This document shows positions 33,758 through 43,232 of a stretch of 64,000 nt of DNA, in pieces. Every line of letters starts with the position of its first letter. The stretch's first letter is position 1. The stretch lies in the NCBI GenBank assembly GCA_050291365.1, contig JBNKJS010000043.1:1-64000 (forward strand), in the 5' to 3' direction. The position numbers and the translations under genes are program-made. This DNA is from JAAGZL01 sp050291365 (GTDB taxonomy: Bacteria; Pseudomonadota; Gammaproteobacteria; Chromatiales; Chromatiaceae). The notes beneath the pieces are model-generated. The model had not been told where the DNA came from. It searched no databases and saw only the letters and a list, made by a program, of their open reading frames with translations.

Positions 33758-35881
33758 ATGAGATCAAGAAATCATCAATTTAATACGGTGGCATCACCCT
33801 GGGGGTTTTTAATAGCTCTAATGCTCATGCTGATTCTCCTTGTCCCCCAGGCACAAGGAAGTGAAACCACGCCAGGGATGGCCCCTATCTCTGTGGATCA
33901 GGTGCAGCGTGGCAGTCTGATACTCAAACTTGCCAGCGGCGGGGTGAGCGTGGATGCCCCTATGCTCAAGACCGATGTAAAGATGGATGTCAGCGGCATG
34001 CTGGCGCGGGTCTCGGTGCATCAACGATTCAAAAATATCAGCAAGGATTGGGCTGAGGGGATCTATGTATTTCCGCTGCCAGAGGATGCCGCGGTGGATC
34101 GTATGCGCCTGCGAATAGGCGAGCGCATTATCGAGGGAGAGATCAAGGAGAAGGGGGAGGCGCGTCGCACCTACGAGAAGGCTAAGAGAGAGGGGAGAAA
34201 GGCCAGTCTACTGCGGCAGGAGCGTCCCAACATATTCACTACGGCGGTGGCCAATATCGGGCCGGATGAAGAGGTAGTGGTAGAGATAGAGTATCAACAG
34301 AATCTGCACTACACCCAGGGCCAGTTCAAGATTCGTTTTCCGCTGGTGGTTGCCCCCAGATATATCCCGGGAACCCCGGTAATGGAAGATGAGATCAAGG
34401 GCTTCCGCTCCACCGGTTGGGCCAAAGACACCAATCAGGTTCCCGATGCATCCAAGATAACACCTCCGGTGCTGGACCCATCCCACGGCAAGATCAATCA
34501 GGTCTCTATCAACGTAAGGCTAAATGCCGGCTTCTCTCTTTCTCAAGTTAGCAGCAGCTATCACAAGATGGATAGCAGCAAAGATGAACAGGGTATACAT
34601 CATCTGACTCTGCATGACGGGAATGTTCCCGCTGATCGGGATTTTGAGCTGACATGGCAGCCCACCTCAGGCAACGCCCCGCAGGCCGCGATGTTTAAAG
34701 AGGATTGGTCGGGCGCAGATTATGCCCTGATCATGGTGATGCCACCGGCTAAGACCGCAAGCGCTCGCATCCCGCGTGAGGTGGTGTATGTGATCGATAC
34801 CTCCGGCTCTATGAACGGTGAATCCATCAACCAGGCACGTGCCGCCTTGCGGTTGGCACTGAAGCGGCTGCAGCCAGGAGATCGGTTTAACGTCATCCAG
34901 TTCAACAGCAATACCCAGGCTCTATTCGCAAATGCGGTGCCGGTGACAGCAAACAATATCCAGCAGGCCCTGGATTACGTGGCAGGACTTAATGCGGATG
35001 GTGGTACCGAGATGCTGTCGGCCCTGCAAATGGCGTTGCGGGATAAGGCGCCAGAAGGGATGCTGCGTCAGGTCATCTTTCTGACCGACGGCAGCGTTGG
35101 CAATGAGGAGCAGTTGTTCAGCACCATCCAGCAACGGCTTGGTGCCAGCAGGTTGTTCACGGTGGGAATCGGTTCTGCACCCAATAGCTTCTTTATGACC
35201 AGGGCGGCTAAGTTCGGACGCGGCACCTTCACCTATATCGGCAAAGTCGACAAGGTAAAACAGAAGATGGCGCAGCTATTCTCCAAGCTGGAGTCTCCGG
35301 TACTCAGGGATATTGCGGTGAATCTAAGAGAGAGAGACAAGGTGGAGATCTGGCCAAAGCGCATACCGGATCTCTATCTGGGTGAACCACTGCTGTTGGC
35401 AATACGCATGGAACAGCCCCTGGCAGAGCTTAATCTGACCGGGATGCTGGATGGCCAGAGCTGGAGTCGCAAGATCGGGCTTAAGGGCGGGGCAGATAGC
35501 GTCGGTGTGCATCTGCTCTGGGCCAGACGCAAGATTGCCGATCTGATGGATCAGAAGGCCAGAGGCGGTGATGAAGGTGAGATACGCAAGGCGGTACTGG
35601 ATGTGGCCCTCACCCATAAACTTGTTAGCAAATACACCAGTCTGGTTGCAGTGGACAAAACCCCCGCAAGGCCGGTGAATCAACCGCTGAAGCAGAAACA
35701 GATACCCACCAATCTGCCTCATGGTTGGAACTCCAACAAGGTGTTCGGCAGCATGCCGCAAACCGCCACGCCAGCACCGCTTAATTTTTTACTAGGTATG
35801 TTCGGACTGCTGATCGGATGGTTGGCGAAAAAATATGAGGCGCTGACAGCTCTTTGGCAGCGCACAACTATAAGGGGTTAG
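33758..35881 (+). CDS. Class GN sortase target protein with VIT and vWA domains
   Basis: The 707-residue protein (an in-frame GTG lies at 33749) matches the marine proteobacterial sortase target family. It has a signal peptide (~12-35), a VIT (inter-alpha-trypsin inhibitor) domain (~60-190: WAEGIYVFPLPEDAAVDRM, then ARRTYEKAKREGR), and a von Willebrand A domain (~340-510) with MIDAS residues DTSGSMN from Asp347, TEML and FLTDGSVGNE. A linker leads to a C-terminal sorting tail MPQTA (666-670), a hydrophobic helix and a basic end. The sortase encoded 4 bp downstream should cut at MPQTA. It probably works as a surface or periplasmic adhesion/metal-dependent binding protein. Confidence 0.92.
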   Translation: MRSRNHQFNTVASPWGFLIALMLMLILLVPQAQGSETTPGMAPISVDQVQRGSLILKLASGGVSVDAPMLKTDVKMDVSGMLARVSVHQRFKNISKDWAEGIYVFPLPEDAAVDRMRLRIGERIIEGEIKEKGEARRTYEKAKREGRKASLLRQERPNIFTTAVANIGPDEEVVVEIEYQQNLHYTQGQFKIRFPLVVAPRYIPGTPVMEDEIKGFRSTGWAKDTNQVPDASKITPPVLDPSHGKINQVSINVRLNAGFSLSQVSSSYHKMDSSKDEQGIHHLTLHDGNVPADRDFELTWQPTSGNAPQAAMFKEDWSGADYALIMVMPPAKTASARIPREVVYVIDTSGSMNGESINQARAALRLALKRLQPGDRFNVIQFNSNTQALFANAVPVTANNIQQALDYVAGLNADGGTEMLSALQMALRDKAPEGMLRQVIFLTDGSVGNEEQLFSTIQQRLGASRLFTVGIGSAPNSFFMTRAAKFGRGTFTYIGKVDKVKQKMAQLFSKLESPVLRDIAVNLRERDKVEIWPKRIPDLYLGEPLLLAIRMEQPLAELNLTGMLDGQSWSRKIGLKGGADSVGVHLLWARRKIADLMDQKARGGDEGEIRKAVLDVALTHKLVSKYTSLVAVDKTPARPVNQPLKQKQIPTNLPHGWNSNKVFGSMPQTATPAPLNFLLGMFGLLIGWLAKKYEALTALWQRTTIRG

Positions 35882-35885
35882 TCAC

Positions 35886-36476
35886 ATGGAACTATTGGGT
35901 AATAGAAAACGTATCATAGCCGCAGTATCTGCAACATCATTTATGTTCGGTATGTGGCAGATAGCTGAAGGTGGATATCTGGAGGCCAAGGCGATGCTGG
36001 CGCAGTACCTTCTGCAACAGGCCTGGAGTGAAACCTTGGAGGGCGAGTCTCAGGTCAAGCCCTGGCCTTGGGCAGATACCTGGCCGGTAGCAAAGATGCA
36101 GGTACAACGCCTCGGGGTTGAGCGTATAGTCCTGGCAGATGCCAGCGGGCGTAGCATGGCGTTTGGACCAGGACAGGTATCTGGTACCAGTCAGTTGGGG
36201 GAGGGTGGCAACACTGCAATCAGTGGGCATAGAGACACCCATTTCAGATTTCTACAACAGTTGGTCCAAGGCGATAGGGTAGATCTAACTCTGCGAGACG
36301 GGAGTAAACACAGCTACCTGATAGAAGCCTCATCGGTACACAACGAGGACGAAACCTGGCTGCTGCAAGACTCAGGAGAAGAGTTGCTTACCCTGATCAC
36401 CTGCTATCCGTTCGACGCCATAGTACCGGGTGGGCAAATGCGTTATGTAGTTCAGGCTAAGCCAGTTTTGTTTTAG
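35886..36476 (+). CDS. Class GN sortase
   Basis: The 196-residue sortase has one N-terminal membrane helix (~8-25) and the catalytic triad His115 (SGHRDTHF), Cys173 (LITCYPF) and Arg186 (QMRYVV). It belongs to the Gram-negative class whose only substrate is normally the VIT/vWA protein encoded next to it. The gene starts 4 bp after that target's stop, and a YdjM-like gene follows. It acts on the outer face of the inner membrane, cutting the MPQTA signal; what the target is attached to in Gram-negatives is not settled. Confidence 0.95.
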   Translation: MELLGNRKRIIAAVSATSFMFGMWQIAEGGYLEAKAMLAQYLLQQAWSETLEGESQVKPWPWADTWPVAKMQVQRLGVERIVLADASGRSMAFGPGQVSGTSQLGEGGNTAISGHRDTHFRFLQQLVQGDRVDLTLRDGSKHSYLIEASSVHNEDETWLLQDSGEELLTLITCYPFDAIVPGGQMRYVVQAKPVLF

Positions 36477-36484
36477 GGGGGTTC

Positions 36485-37042
36485 ATGTTTTTTGCGCATA
36501 TACCTTCTGGATACATTATGTCTAAATTTATTTTAAATAAGGTTAGGGGCATTCCTGTGGCGTCAAGTTCTGCATTTTTGGCAAGTATAGTTGGTGCGAT
36601 AGCCCCAGATTTCGATATGGCATATTTCTATCTAATTGATGACCATCAAACGCATCACCATAAATACATTACTCACTGGCCACTACTATGGACTAGTTTG
36701 GTAATGGTCTTTTATTTGAGTCTTCGTTTTTACAAACAGTCAAAAATAGTGTGTCTAGCTCTGATGTTTAGTTTAGGGGGGCTGCTACATATAGTGCTTG
36801 ATGGCTTTGTCGGGGATGTTTGGTTATTTGCTCCTTACATTGACAAGCCATATTCCATGTTTGAAGTGGCAGCACGCTTTCAACCTTGGTGGTTGAATTA
36901 TTTTCTCCATTGGTCTTTTGTTATGGAGCTAGCTATTAGTGTTTGGGCTGTGGTTCTTTATAGGAACAGTTCCAATAAAAATGCGCAAATACCACGTAAA
37001 AGAGAAATAGATATAGCTGGGCCGGAGAGAGATTGTATTTAA
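36485..37042 (+). CDS. YdjM/DUF457-like membrane-bound metal-dependent hydrolase
   Basis: This 185-residue integral membrane protein has about four helices and family motifs MFFAHIPSGYI at the start, GAIAPDFDM (metal-binding Asp pair), HHHKYITHWPLLW (His cluster) and LLHIVLDGFVGDVW. YdjM/YbcI-type proteins are predicted metal-dependent membrane hydrolases of unknown substrate. A run of G residues acts as ribosome-binding site. It starts 8 bp after the sortase gene, so it may be part of that operon, although codon use is more AT-rich than in the sortase genes. Confidence 0.85.
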   Translation: MFFAHIPSGYIMSKFILNKVRGIPVASSSAFLASIVGAIAPDFDMAYFYLIDDHQTHHHKYITHWPLLWTSLVMVFYLSLRFYKQSKIVCLALMFSLGGLLHIVLDGFVGDVWLFAPYIDKPYSMFEVAARFQPWWLNYFLHWSFVMELAISVWAVVLYRNSSNKNAQIPRKREIDIAGPERDCI

Positions 37043-37119
37043 TGTTTCTAATTTCTCTTGTTTGTTATCTCGTGTCTAGACCGCGGGATAACAGCGGCTT
37101 GATGACATAGATGTTAATG

Positions 37120-37150
37120 CTCTGATAATCTTTGTGCATTCGTGGAATAA
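37120..37150. repeat. 31-bp upstream repeat, copy A
   Basis: CTCTGATAATCTTTGTGC at the start; the 31 bp match 38204-38234 at 25 positions. The copies lie about 130 and 55 bp upstream of two consecutive exported-protein genes. Confidence 0.45.
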
Positions 37151-37282
37151 GTTGGCCTGGTAGGGCGTGGTGAATTGTATACTGCTCAGACTATTCGCAG
37201 ATAGTAAAGTATTTGGCGTAATAACAGGGTATTGCTACCAGCGGAAAAAATCATATGTCAGTATTATAGGTTTTTCACACTT

Positions 37283-38002
37283 ATGATGAATAAATTCAAA
37301 TTAGTACTATTCTTGATTTCTATGTCTTTAAGTATGGTAGCTATTGCAGTGGAAATACCCACAACTACTAGAGCAGAAAGAGCCATCGCAAATGTTGCGC
37401 CAACCTTAAAAAAGGAGCTCGCAGATCTAGATCTTAAATATGGAGCGCCTATTTTTATCCGTATTTTTAAAGATCCAGGTGTCCTTGAGGTATGGGTTGA
37501 GTCAGATGATGATACTTTCAAGATTTTTAAGGAATACGATATTTGCACATTTTCAGGAGGTCTCGGTCCGAAATTGAAAGAAGGCGATAGGCAGAGTCCA
37601 GAAGGCTTCTACTTTGTTAGCGCGGACCGGCTTAATCCTTTGAGTAGATTTCATCTTTCATTCAATCTAGGTTATCCCAACAAATATGATCGTTCTCACG
37701 GTCGTACTGGCAGCGCACTAATGGTGCATGGTAATTGTATTTCAATAGGCTGCTATGCTATGACTGACGCCCTTATCAATGAGATCTATGCTCTTGCCGT
37801 TGCAGCTCTTAAATCTGGGCAGTCATTCTTTAGAGTTCACTCCTTTCCGTTCAAACTAGAATCAAATACCTTGTCAAAATATAGAAAGCACAAGTGGTAT
37901 CCATTTTGGCTTAATCTCAAAGAGGGTTATGATTATTTCAATAAATATAAAAGGCCGCCAAACGTGGATGTTTTAAATGGCAAATATGTGTTCGGAAGGT
38001 AG
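37283..38002 (+). CDS. L,D-transpeptidase-fold protein (YafK/DpaA-like)
   Basis: The 239-residue exported protein (from ATG 37283; a TTG lies at 37232) has a signal peptide (KLVLFLISMSLSMVAIAVE) and a YkuD fold. The catalytic motif is HGNCISIGCYAMTD, with His149 and nucleophile Cys157. Relatives of E. coli YafK (DpaA) cut Braun lipoprotein from peptidoglycan rather than making cross-links, and this one shares YafK's RIFKDPGVLEVWVE and SPEGFYFV segments. It acts in the periplasm on the cell wall. Confidence 0.9.
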   Translation: MMNKFKLVLFLISMSLSMVAIAVEIPTTTRAERAIANVAPTLKKELADLDLKYGAPIFIRIFKDPGVLEVWVESDDDTFKIFKEYDICTFSGGLGPKLKEGDRQSPEGFYFVSADRLNPLSRFHLSFNLGYPNKYDRSHGRTGSALMVHGNCISIGCYAMTDALINEIYALAVAALKSGQSFFRVHSFPFKLESNTLSKYRKHKWYPFWLNLKEGYDYFNKYKRPPNVDVLNGKYVFGR

Positions 38003-38064
38003 TTAGGTATGCAACATAAACATCCGTCATCCCGGAGATAAAGAGTCTGCTAATCGCCCAGGGG

Positions 38065-38145
38065 ACTGGGCTCCTACAGTGGATAGGTGGTTGTTGTTGC
38101 ATAAATAACAGGTGGTTGTAGGAGCCCGCTCCTGCGGGCGATGAA
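38065..38145. repeat. REP-like inverted repeat pair
   Basis: A TCGCCCAGGGGACTGGGCTC unit and an inverted GTAGGAGCCCGCTCCTGCGG unit (about 38115-38142) face each other across 25 bp. They are of the widespread GTAGGAGC...GCGGGCGA type found at gene ends in gammaproteobacteria. They lie in the 285-bp gap between the L,D-transpeptidase and DUF3857 genes. Confidence 0.65.
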
Positions 38146-38203
38146 TCAGCTACAACCCTTCTTCCAGGGGACTTGGCTCATGCAAATGGTACAGTGCCCA
38201 ATA

Positions 38204-38234
38204 CTCTGATAACCTTTGTACGCACGCGGAATAA
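38204..38234. repeat. 31-bp upstream repeat, copy B
   Basis: This is the partner of 37120-37150 (25 of 31 positions identical), ending in GGAATAA, about 55 bp before the DUF3857 gene. A shared promoter element is possible. Confidence 0.45.
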
Positions 38235-38287
38235 TAATAACGGGTAGGATATAAGTAAAAGGTGACGGATATAAAAAAGGAGATACG

Positions 38288-40168
38288 ATGTTTTCTAGGG
38301 CTAAGATATTAATGATGGTCATTTCTCTGCTGCCACTCTTGGCGCAGGCAGAACAAGCAAAAGAGATTAAGTATGTAGAACTTCAAGCACGCACCACCAA
38401 GCTGCATGTGAGCTACGTGGTTAATGATGATTTTACAGTTGAAAAGGTATCTGAGATAGAGAGGAAGGCATTAACCGATAAGGCCGCCAAGAATATAAAA
38501 AGGCAAAAATTTTCTCACAGTACCAGTGTCGAAAAGCTTGAGGTGCTGGAGGCCTATACCAAGAAGGCAGATGGTTCTCGCATTGATGTGCCGAAGGATA
38601 ATTATCAAGTAACCATCAACAAGGGAAAGGGCGACAATGGCGCGATATTCTCTGATCGCACCAGGGTTACTATTGTATTTCCTGATCTAGAAAAAAACGA
38701 TTCCGTATATATGAAAGTGCGGAACCTAGTAACAGAACCGATGTTTCCCGGAAACTTTACAGCTTCACAAACTTTCTGGAGCCAGGCTGCATATGATGAC
38801 GTAAAAATCAGTTTTGATCTGCCTGCAGGAGTAGTTTTCAATAAACAGGTACGCGGCATGAAGGAGAAGGCTGCAACGAAAAACGGTCGTAAGCTTATTG
38901 AATTGACCTATCAGGCCAAGAAACCGGTGCAAATAGATCGGCAGGATTATAGTGTCTGGGATGAGAGTAAAGAGGCGGGATACGCCATCTCCACCTTTAT
39001 GGACTATGAGTCATTAGCGAAAAAGTATGGTGAAAGGGCCATACCCAAGGCCAAGCCTACTGATAGAGTGAGAAAACTTGCAGCTGAGATTATTGGTAAA
39101 GCAGAGGAGAAAAAGGAGCAGGCGCGGCTTCTCTATGACTGGGTGGCAACCAATATCTCTTACGCAGGGAACTGTATTGGTGTTGGTGCTGTGGTGCCAC
39201 ATGATCTGGATTTTATCCTGGAGAATAGGATGGGCGATTGTAAGGATCATGCCACTCTGTTGCAGGCCCTTTACAGCTCGGTAGATATTCAAAGTACCCA
39301 GGCACTGATTAATTCAGGATCTAGGTACGCCTTGCCTGAGGTTCCTGTGGTGAGCTCAGTCAACCATGTGATTAGCTATATTCCCGAGTGGGATATGTTT
39401 TTGGATTCCACCAACTCATCTTTACCTTTCGGGATGTTGAATTTTTCTCTATCAGACAAGCCGGTCATATTGGTTGAAGGTTATAAACCAAACCACAGAA
39501 CACCAGCAACTAAGGTTGGAGCCAATTTTCAGGAAGTGGAATCGACCATGAAGATTCATAAGGATGGCTCTGTTACCGGAGATATTCATGTGAAGGCAAA
39601 GGGTAGGCCTGCGGTTGAGTTGAGGAGGTCTTGGCGCCAAACTACCAAAGAACAGGAAGATAAGTGGTTGAAGCAGATATTCAGTTCTCGATATAAGATT
39701 GGTTCTGCCACGATGAAGAGAGATGATCCAGATCCATTGTTACCTGAATATGAATACTCACTAGAATTTAATAGACCGGAATTTATTTTGCCGGAGGGAG
39801 TAGATGGATTTGTCATATATGCTCTGGCTCCAACTCCAATGGCTACATATACCTTTTTGAGCTATCCACAAGAAGAGATTGAGGGCTATGAGGTTGCATG
39901 TGGTAACGGTCACTCTATTGAGAAATTGACCTATGAGCTTCCTGAAGGTCTGAAGATTCTGGCTAAACCTGATGATCTTGAGATCAATGAAAATAATATC
40001 TATTTCAAGGCTACCTACAAACAGGAAGGGAATATGCTAAAGGTGGTCAGGGAGATAAATGATAAAACTCCTGGGAATGTCTGTTCCGCAGAATCTATCA
40101 ATAAACAACGTCAGACATTGATCAAGATATCCAAGAATATTCAGGCTAAGGTTATTTACCAGCATTAA
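38288..40168 (+). CDS. Exported DUF3857/transglutaminase-like protein
   Basis: The 626-residue protein has a signal peptide (ILMMVISLLPLLAQA) and an N-terminal DUF3857 beta domain (~30-250). A transglutaminase-like papain fold follows, with Cys318 (MGDCKDHATLL), His360 (VNHVISYI) and Asp373 (MFLDSTN), then a C-terminal beta-rich DUF3858-like region. The intact triad suggests protease, amidase or cross-linking activity in the periplasm; the substrate is unknown. AAAAGGAG precedes the ATG. Confidence 0.88.
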   Translation: MFSRAKILMMVISLLPLLAQAEQAKEIKYVELQARTTKLHVSYVVNDDFTVEKVSEIERKALTDKAAKNIKRQKFSHSTSVEKLEVLEAYTKKADGSRIDVPKDNYQVTINKGKGDNGAIFSDRTRVTIVFPDLEKNDSVYMKVRNLVTEPMFPGNFTASQTFWSQAAYDDVKISFDLPAGVVFNKQVRGMKEKAATKNGRKLIELTYQAKKPVQIDRQDYSVWDESKEAGYAISTFMDYESLAKKYGERAIPKAKPTDRVRKLAAEIIGKAEEKKEQARLLYDWVATNISYAGNCIGVGAVVPHDLDFILENRMGDCKDHATLLQALYSSVDIQSTQALINSGSRYALPEVPVVSSVNHVISYIPEWDMFLDSTNSSLPFGMLNFSLSDKPVILVEGYKPNHRTPATKVGANFQEVESTMKIHKDGSVTGDIHVKAKGRPAVELRRSWRQTTKEQEDKWLKQIFSSRYKIGSATMKRDDPDPLLPEYEYSLEFNRPEFILPEGVDGFVIYALAPTPMATYTFLSYPQEEIEGYEVACGNGHSIEKLTYELPEGLKILAKPDDLEINENNIYFKATYKQEGNMLKVVREINDKTPGNVCSAESINKQRQTLIKISKNIQAKVIYQH

Positions 40169-40201
40169 TCTATCTATGTTTGTCTAAAGAGATAAAAATC
40201 C

Positions 40202-40235
40202 CCGGGTTCAGAGAACTATTGTTCTCTGAACCCGG
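40202..40235. terminator. 15-bp perfect hairpin after the DUF3857 gene
   Basis: CCGGGTTCAGAGAAC at 40202-40216 pairs perfectly with 40221-40235 around a TATT loop. No U-run follows, so it is either a Rho-dependent end, a 3' protective hairpin or a protein site. Confidence 0.65.
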
Positions 40236-40576
40236 AGCTTTAAAAGCCACAAAATTATGTTCCTGCCTTGTACCCTCAATAGCGACGGTACAGCCACTTC
40301 CCGATAATACACCAACATTGTTGAGAGAAGTTATTTGGATGAGTTGTGTTTAAACGCAGCTGGTTTATTCATGCATAGATGATAAAAATCAAAAAAATAA
40401 TGCAATAACAAGTGATTTTTGTTTTTTTAGAACAGACTGCAAAAAAATACGTTCTTTTTTAATTTACCACTAAAGGTATGGTGTTTTATGTCGATACACA
40501 GCGCGTGTGTGTAAGAAAATATAAACATTCATTTAATAACTAGATAGTTAAATAAGATAAAAAGGAAGGTGTAGCC
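40236..40576. other. AT-rich intergenic region
   Basis: This 340-bp gap upstream of the rhodanese gene has long A and T runs near 40420-40460. It likely contains that gene's promoter. No gene, RNA or operator was recognised. Confidence 0.4.
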
Positions 40577-40999
40577 ATGTCCAAATTATTGCTTCGTTTC
40601 ATTCCGGTATTGGTTGTAATGACCTGGTCTTTTGTCAGTGCCTCAGAGCTGGTTGAGTCAACCCCAGAAAAAGTGGCTGGTGCAACAACCGTAGATGCAG
40701 CACAAGCTAAAAAACTATTTGATCAGGAGGCTCTGTTTGTAGATTTGCGTAAGGAAAACATGTGGAATTCTGGCCGTATTCCCGGTGCGGTTTGGTTAGA
40801 CATGAAGACAGCATTCAACCAAGAAGCATTAGAGGCTGAAGCTAAAAAGGATGAGGTTTTGGTTTTCTATTGTAGCGGCGTTCGTTGTCCTCGCAGTGCA
40901 AAGGCTTGCGTGAAGGCGCTGGAATGGGGATATACCAAAGTAAACTATTTTCGTGGTGGATTCCCAGCGTGGAAAAATGCAGGGTATCCTGTCGAGTAG
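40577..40999 (+). CDS. Periplasmic rhodanese-like sulfurtransferase
   Basis: The 140-residue protein has a signal peptide (LLLRFIPVLVVMTWSFVSA) and a single rhodanese domain: FVDLRKENMWNSGRIPGAVWLD, the active loop CSGVRC with catalytic first Cys (~residue 98), and the C-terminal YFRGGFPAWKNAGYPV. Periplasmic rhodaneses carry sulfane sulfur and fit a sulfur-oxidising lifestyle, though the exact donor and acceptor are unknown. AAGGAAGG lies upstream of the ATG. It is a single-gene unit. Confidence 0.92.
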   Translation: MSKLLLRFIPVLVVMTWSFVSASELVESTPEKVAGATTVDAAQAKKLFDQEALFVDLRKENMWNSGRIPGAVWLDMKTAFNQEALEAEAKKDEVLVFYCSGVRCPRSAKACVKALEWGYTKVNYFRGGFPAWKNAGYPVE

Positions 41000-41197
41000 T
41001 TACAAAACGGGATAGATGGCGTACTTAGGAAGCCAGTGTTAGATCGACTCTAGTCTTACGGCTCATGCCGAAATCAAGAGATATTTTGAATAGAAATGCA
41101 CTGGCTTTCTAGGGCATCCATTGCCCTGGGTGACAAATTAATAAAAATTATTAGATATAAATACTTAGCCCTATGTGGTTCGGCTAAGGGGGTAAAA

Positions 41198-43066
41198 ATG
41201 ACGATCCGCTTACGTATAACGATTGTAACACTAATAGCCATTACGCTGGTTGCAGCAGTGTTGGTGATAACCAACAATGTTTCTCATCAGACAGAGGTGG
41301 ATCGCTTTGTTCAATTCTCCCTCAATTCTAAACAGGTACTGTGGAAGCAGATTCTGGCGCGCCATGCATCTGAGATGTCAGCATTCACCAAGGCAATAAC
41401 TAGGGACAGAATTAGCCAAAATGCCATCAGGTCTGGAGAGCTAAATACCCTTAAAGAACAAATAAATACTACGCACAATCTTTTTACCAGTGACGGGACC
41501 CTTGACCGACTGCAGGTACTGGATCTGGAAGGCAACTATCTTGCATCGGCACCTAAACGGTTCGAGGGAGTGACCGGGAAGAGGATTGTGAAACAGGTAG
41601 CGAAGAAAGGGGAAATGTTAAATGGAGTTTCACGTGATGATGATGGGCAATTACAGGCAGTTCTTGCATTTCCACTATATATTCGAGGAAAGATAAAGGC
41701 CGTTGTCGTTTATAGCAGAGATATACAGCGAATTCTTGATGATTTTCAGGTTGGCGATATGTCAGATGTTTTTATTACTGACATGAGAAGACAGCTGCAA
41801 TACACAGGGAAGAAAAACGGGCAGCAGACAGTGACTATCCCGGATTATGAACTTGCCCATGGAGGGATGGATGTAGTGGAGTCCAATAGTATTGTGTATG
41901 AGAATATCCTGGTACCAATACAGACATTATCTGGAGAAGTCATAGGTGGTCTGTTGAGCTCTCGTGATCAAACCCAAATTTATAATGCTCAAGCCAATAT
42001 CAATTCAATATCAGTAGGTTCTGTTCTATTTGTGGTGATTGGTTTGGCTATTGGTCTGTCCCTGTACTTTAAGTATCTGTTCCGGCCGATAGATCAAGTA
42101 GTGGGTTGCATGAGAGAGATAGCAGAAGGGAATCTCAATTGCCAAGTACCAACGTGTAATTCTAAAGACGAGACTTCACAGCTGGTTGAAGGCCTAGTAG
42201 GTATGGTGGCACGCCTGCGTGAAGTAATGGGTGAAATAACTAATTCTACCAATGAACTTAGTGGTGCTGCGGAGCAACTTTCTAGTGTGGTAAATAGAAG
42301 CAGCCAACAAATCGCTTCTCAGCGACAGGAAACAGATCAGGTGGCAACTGCTGTTACTGAAATGGCAGCCACAAGCTGTGAAGTGGCGCGCAATGCCACA
42401 GAGGCCTCATCTGCTTCAACCGAGGCAAGCGCGACAGCAGAGAATGGCAAGTTGATAGTACAGCAGACCATTAACTCTATCGGTAGGTTGGCTAACAACA
42501 TCCAAAATGCTGGTGAGGTGATCTCTGTTTTGCAAAAAGAAAGTGAAGATATCGGTTCCGTTTTAGCAGTTATTCGTGGCATCGCGGAACAGACCAATCT
42601 GCTCGCTTTGAACGCAGCAATCGAAGCAGCTCGAGCTGGGGAAAAAGGACGTGGATTTGCCGTAGTTGCTGATGAGGTTAGGACTTTGGCAAGCCGAACT
42701 CAACATTCCACGGAAGAGATTCAAAATATGATAGAAAAACTGCAGGGTGGGGCAAATGCTGCGGTTAAGGCTGTGGAAGAGAGTCAGGCAAGTTCCAGTG
42801 AGACCGTAGAGCACGCAAACAAGGCTGAACAGGCACTGTTATCGATTACCGATTCGGTTACCACAATAACTGATATGAATACTCAGATCGCTACAGCAGC
42901 AGAGGAACAGTCGGCAGTCGCTGAAATGATCAGCAGTAATGTAAGCAATATAGTTGAGCTATCTGTTGAGGCAGAGGAACTCACTCATGAAACATCAGTC
43001 TCGGCGTCTACACTAAATCAGCTAGGCGGGAAGCTTATGGGGATGGTGCATAGATTTCAGCTCTAA
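41198..43066 (+). CDS. Methyl-accepting chemotaxis protein
   Basis: This transmembrane chemoreceptor is 622 residues from ATG 41198, chosen because TAAGGGGGT precedes it (the open frame begins at 41096). It has a first helix (~6-25), a periplasmic dCache/double-sensor-like domain (~30-270), a second helix (~272-295), a HAMP domain and the cytoplasmic coiled-coil signalling domain. The invariant hairpin tip GIAEQTNLLALNAAIEAAR is at about 461-479. There is no C-terminal CheB/CheR tether pentapeptide. Ligand unknown. Confidence 0.95.
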   Translation: MTIRLRITIVTLIAITLVAAVLVITNNVSHQTEVDRFVQFSLNSKQVLWKQILARHASEMSAFTKAITRDRISQNAIRSGELNTLKEQINTTHNLFTSDGTLDRLQVLDLEGNYLASAPKRFEGVTGKRIVKQVAKKGEMLNGVSRDDDGQLQAVLAFPLYIRGKIKAVVVYSRDIQRILDDFQVGDMSDVFITDMRRQLQYTGKKNGQQTVTIPDYELAHGGMDVVESNSIVYENILVPIQTLSGEVIGGLLSSRDQTQIYNAQANINSISVGSVLFVVIGLAIGLSLYFKYLFRPIDQVVGCMREIAEGNLNCQVPTCNSKDETSQLVEGLVGMVARLREVMGEITNSTNELSGAAEQLSSVVNRSSQQIASQRQETDQVATAVTEMAATSCEVARNATEASSASTEASATAENGKLIVQQTINSIGRLANNIQNAGEVISVLQKESEDIGSVLAVIRGIAEQTNLLALNAAIEAARAGEKGRGFAVVADEVRTLASRTQHSTEEIQNMIEKLQGGANAAVKAVEESQASSSETVEHANKAEQALLSITDSVTTITDMNTQIATAAEEQSAVAEMISSNVSNIVELSVEAEELTHETSVSASTLNQLGGKLMGMVHRFQL

Positions 43067-43136
43067 GTAGTGGGGTAACTTACTATTTATTTAGCCATCT
43101 GTTGGCTGGGGCAGCTGTTAACTCTACTGAAACGAA

Positions 43137-43164
43137 TAAGGGCGAACACTGAGGTCCGCCCTTA
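43137..43164. terminator. Hairpin between chemoreceptor and convergent gene
   Basis: TAAGGGCG (43137-43144) and CGCCCTTA (43157-43164) form an 8-bp stem between convergent genes. The U-tract is weak on either strand. Confidence 0.55.
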
Positions 43165-43232
43165 CAATACAGTGTCGAATGTTGCATGCTGAACAAGATG
43201 TTTTGTTATGCAACAAAGGTCTGCTAAGGAGC

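Noticed and set aside
38065..38145. CRISPR-like repeat
   Set aside because: There are only two inverted units of REP type, no regular spacer structure and no cas genes.
40202..40235. Classical Rho-independent terminator
   Set aside because: The stem is perfect but no U-run follows; it is listed as a hairpin of uncertain role instead.
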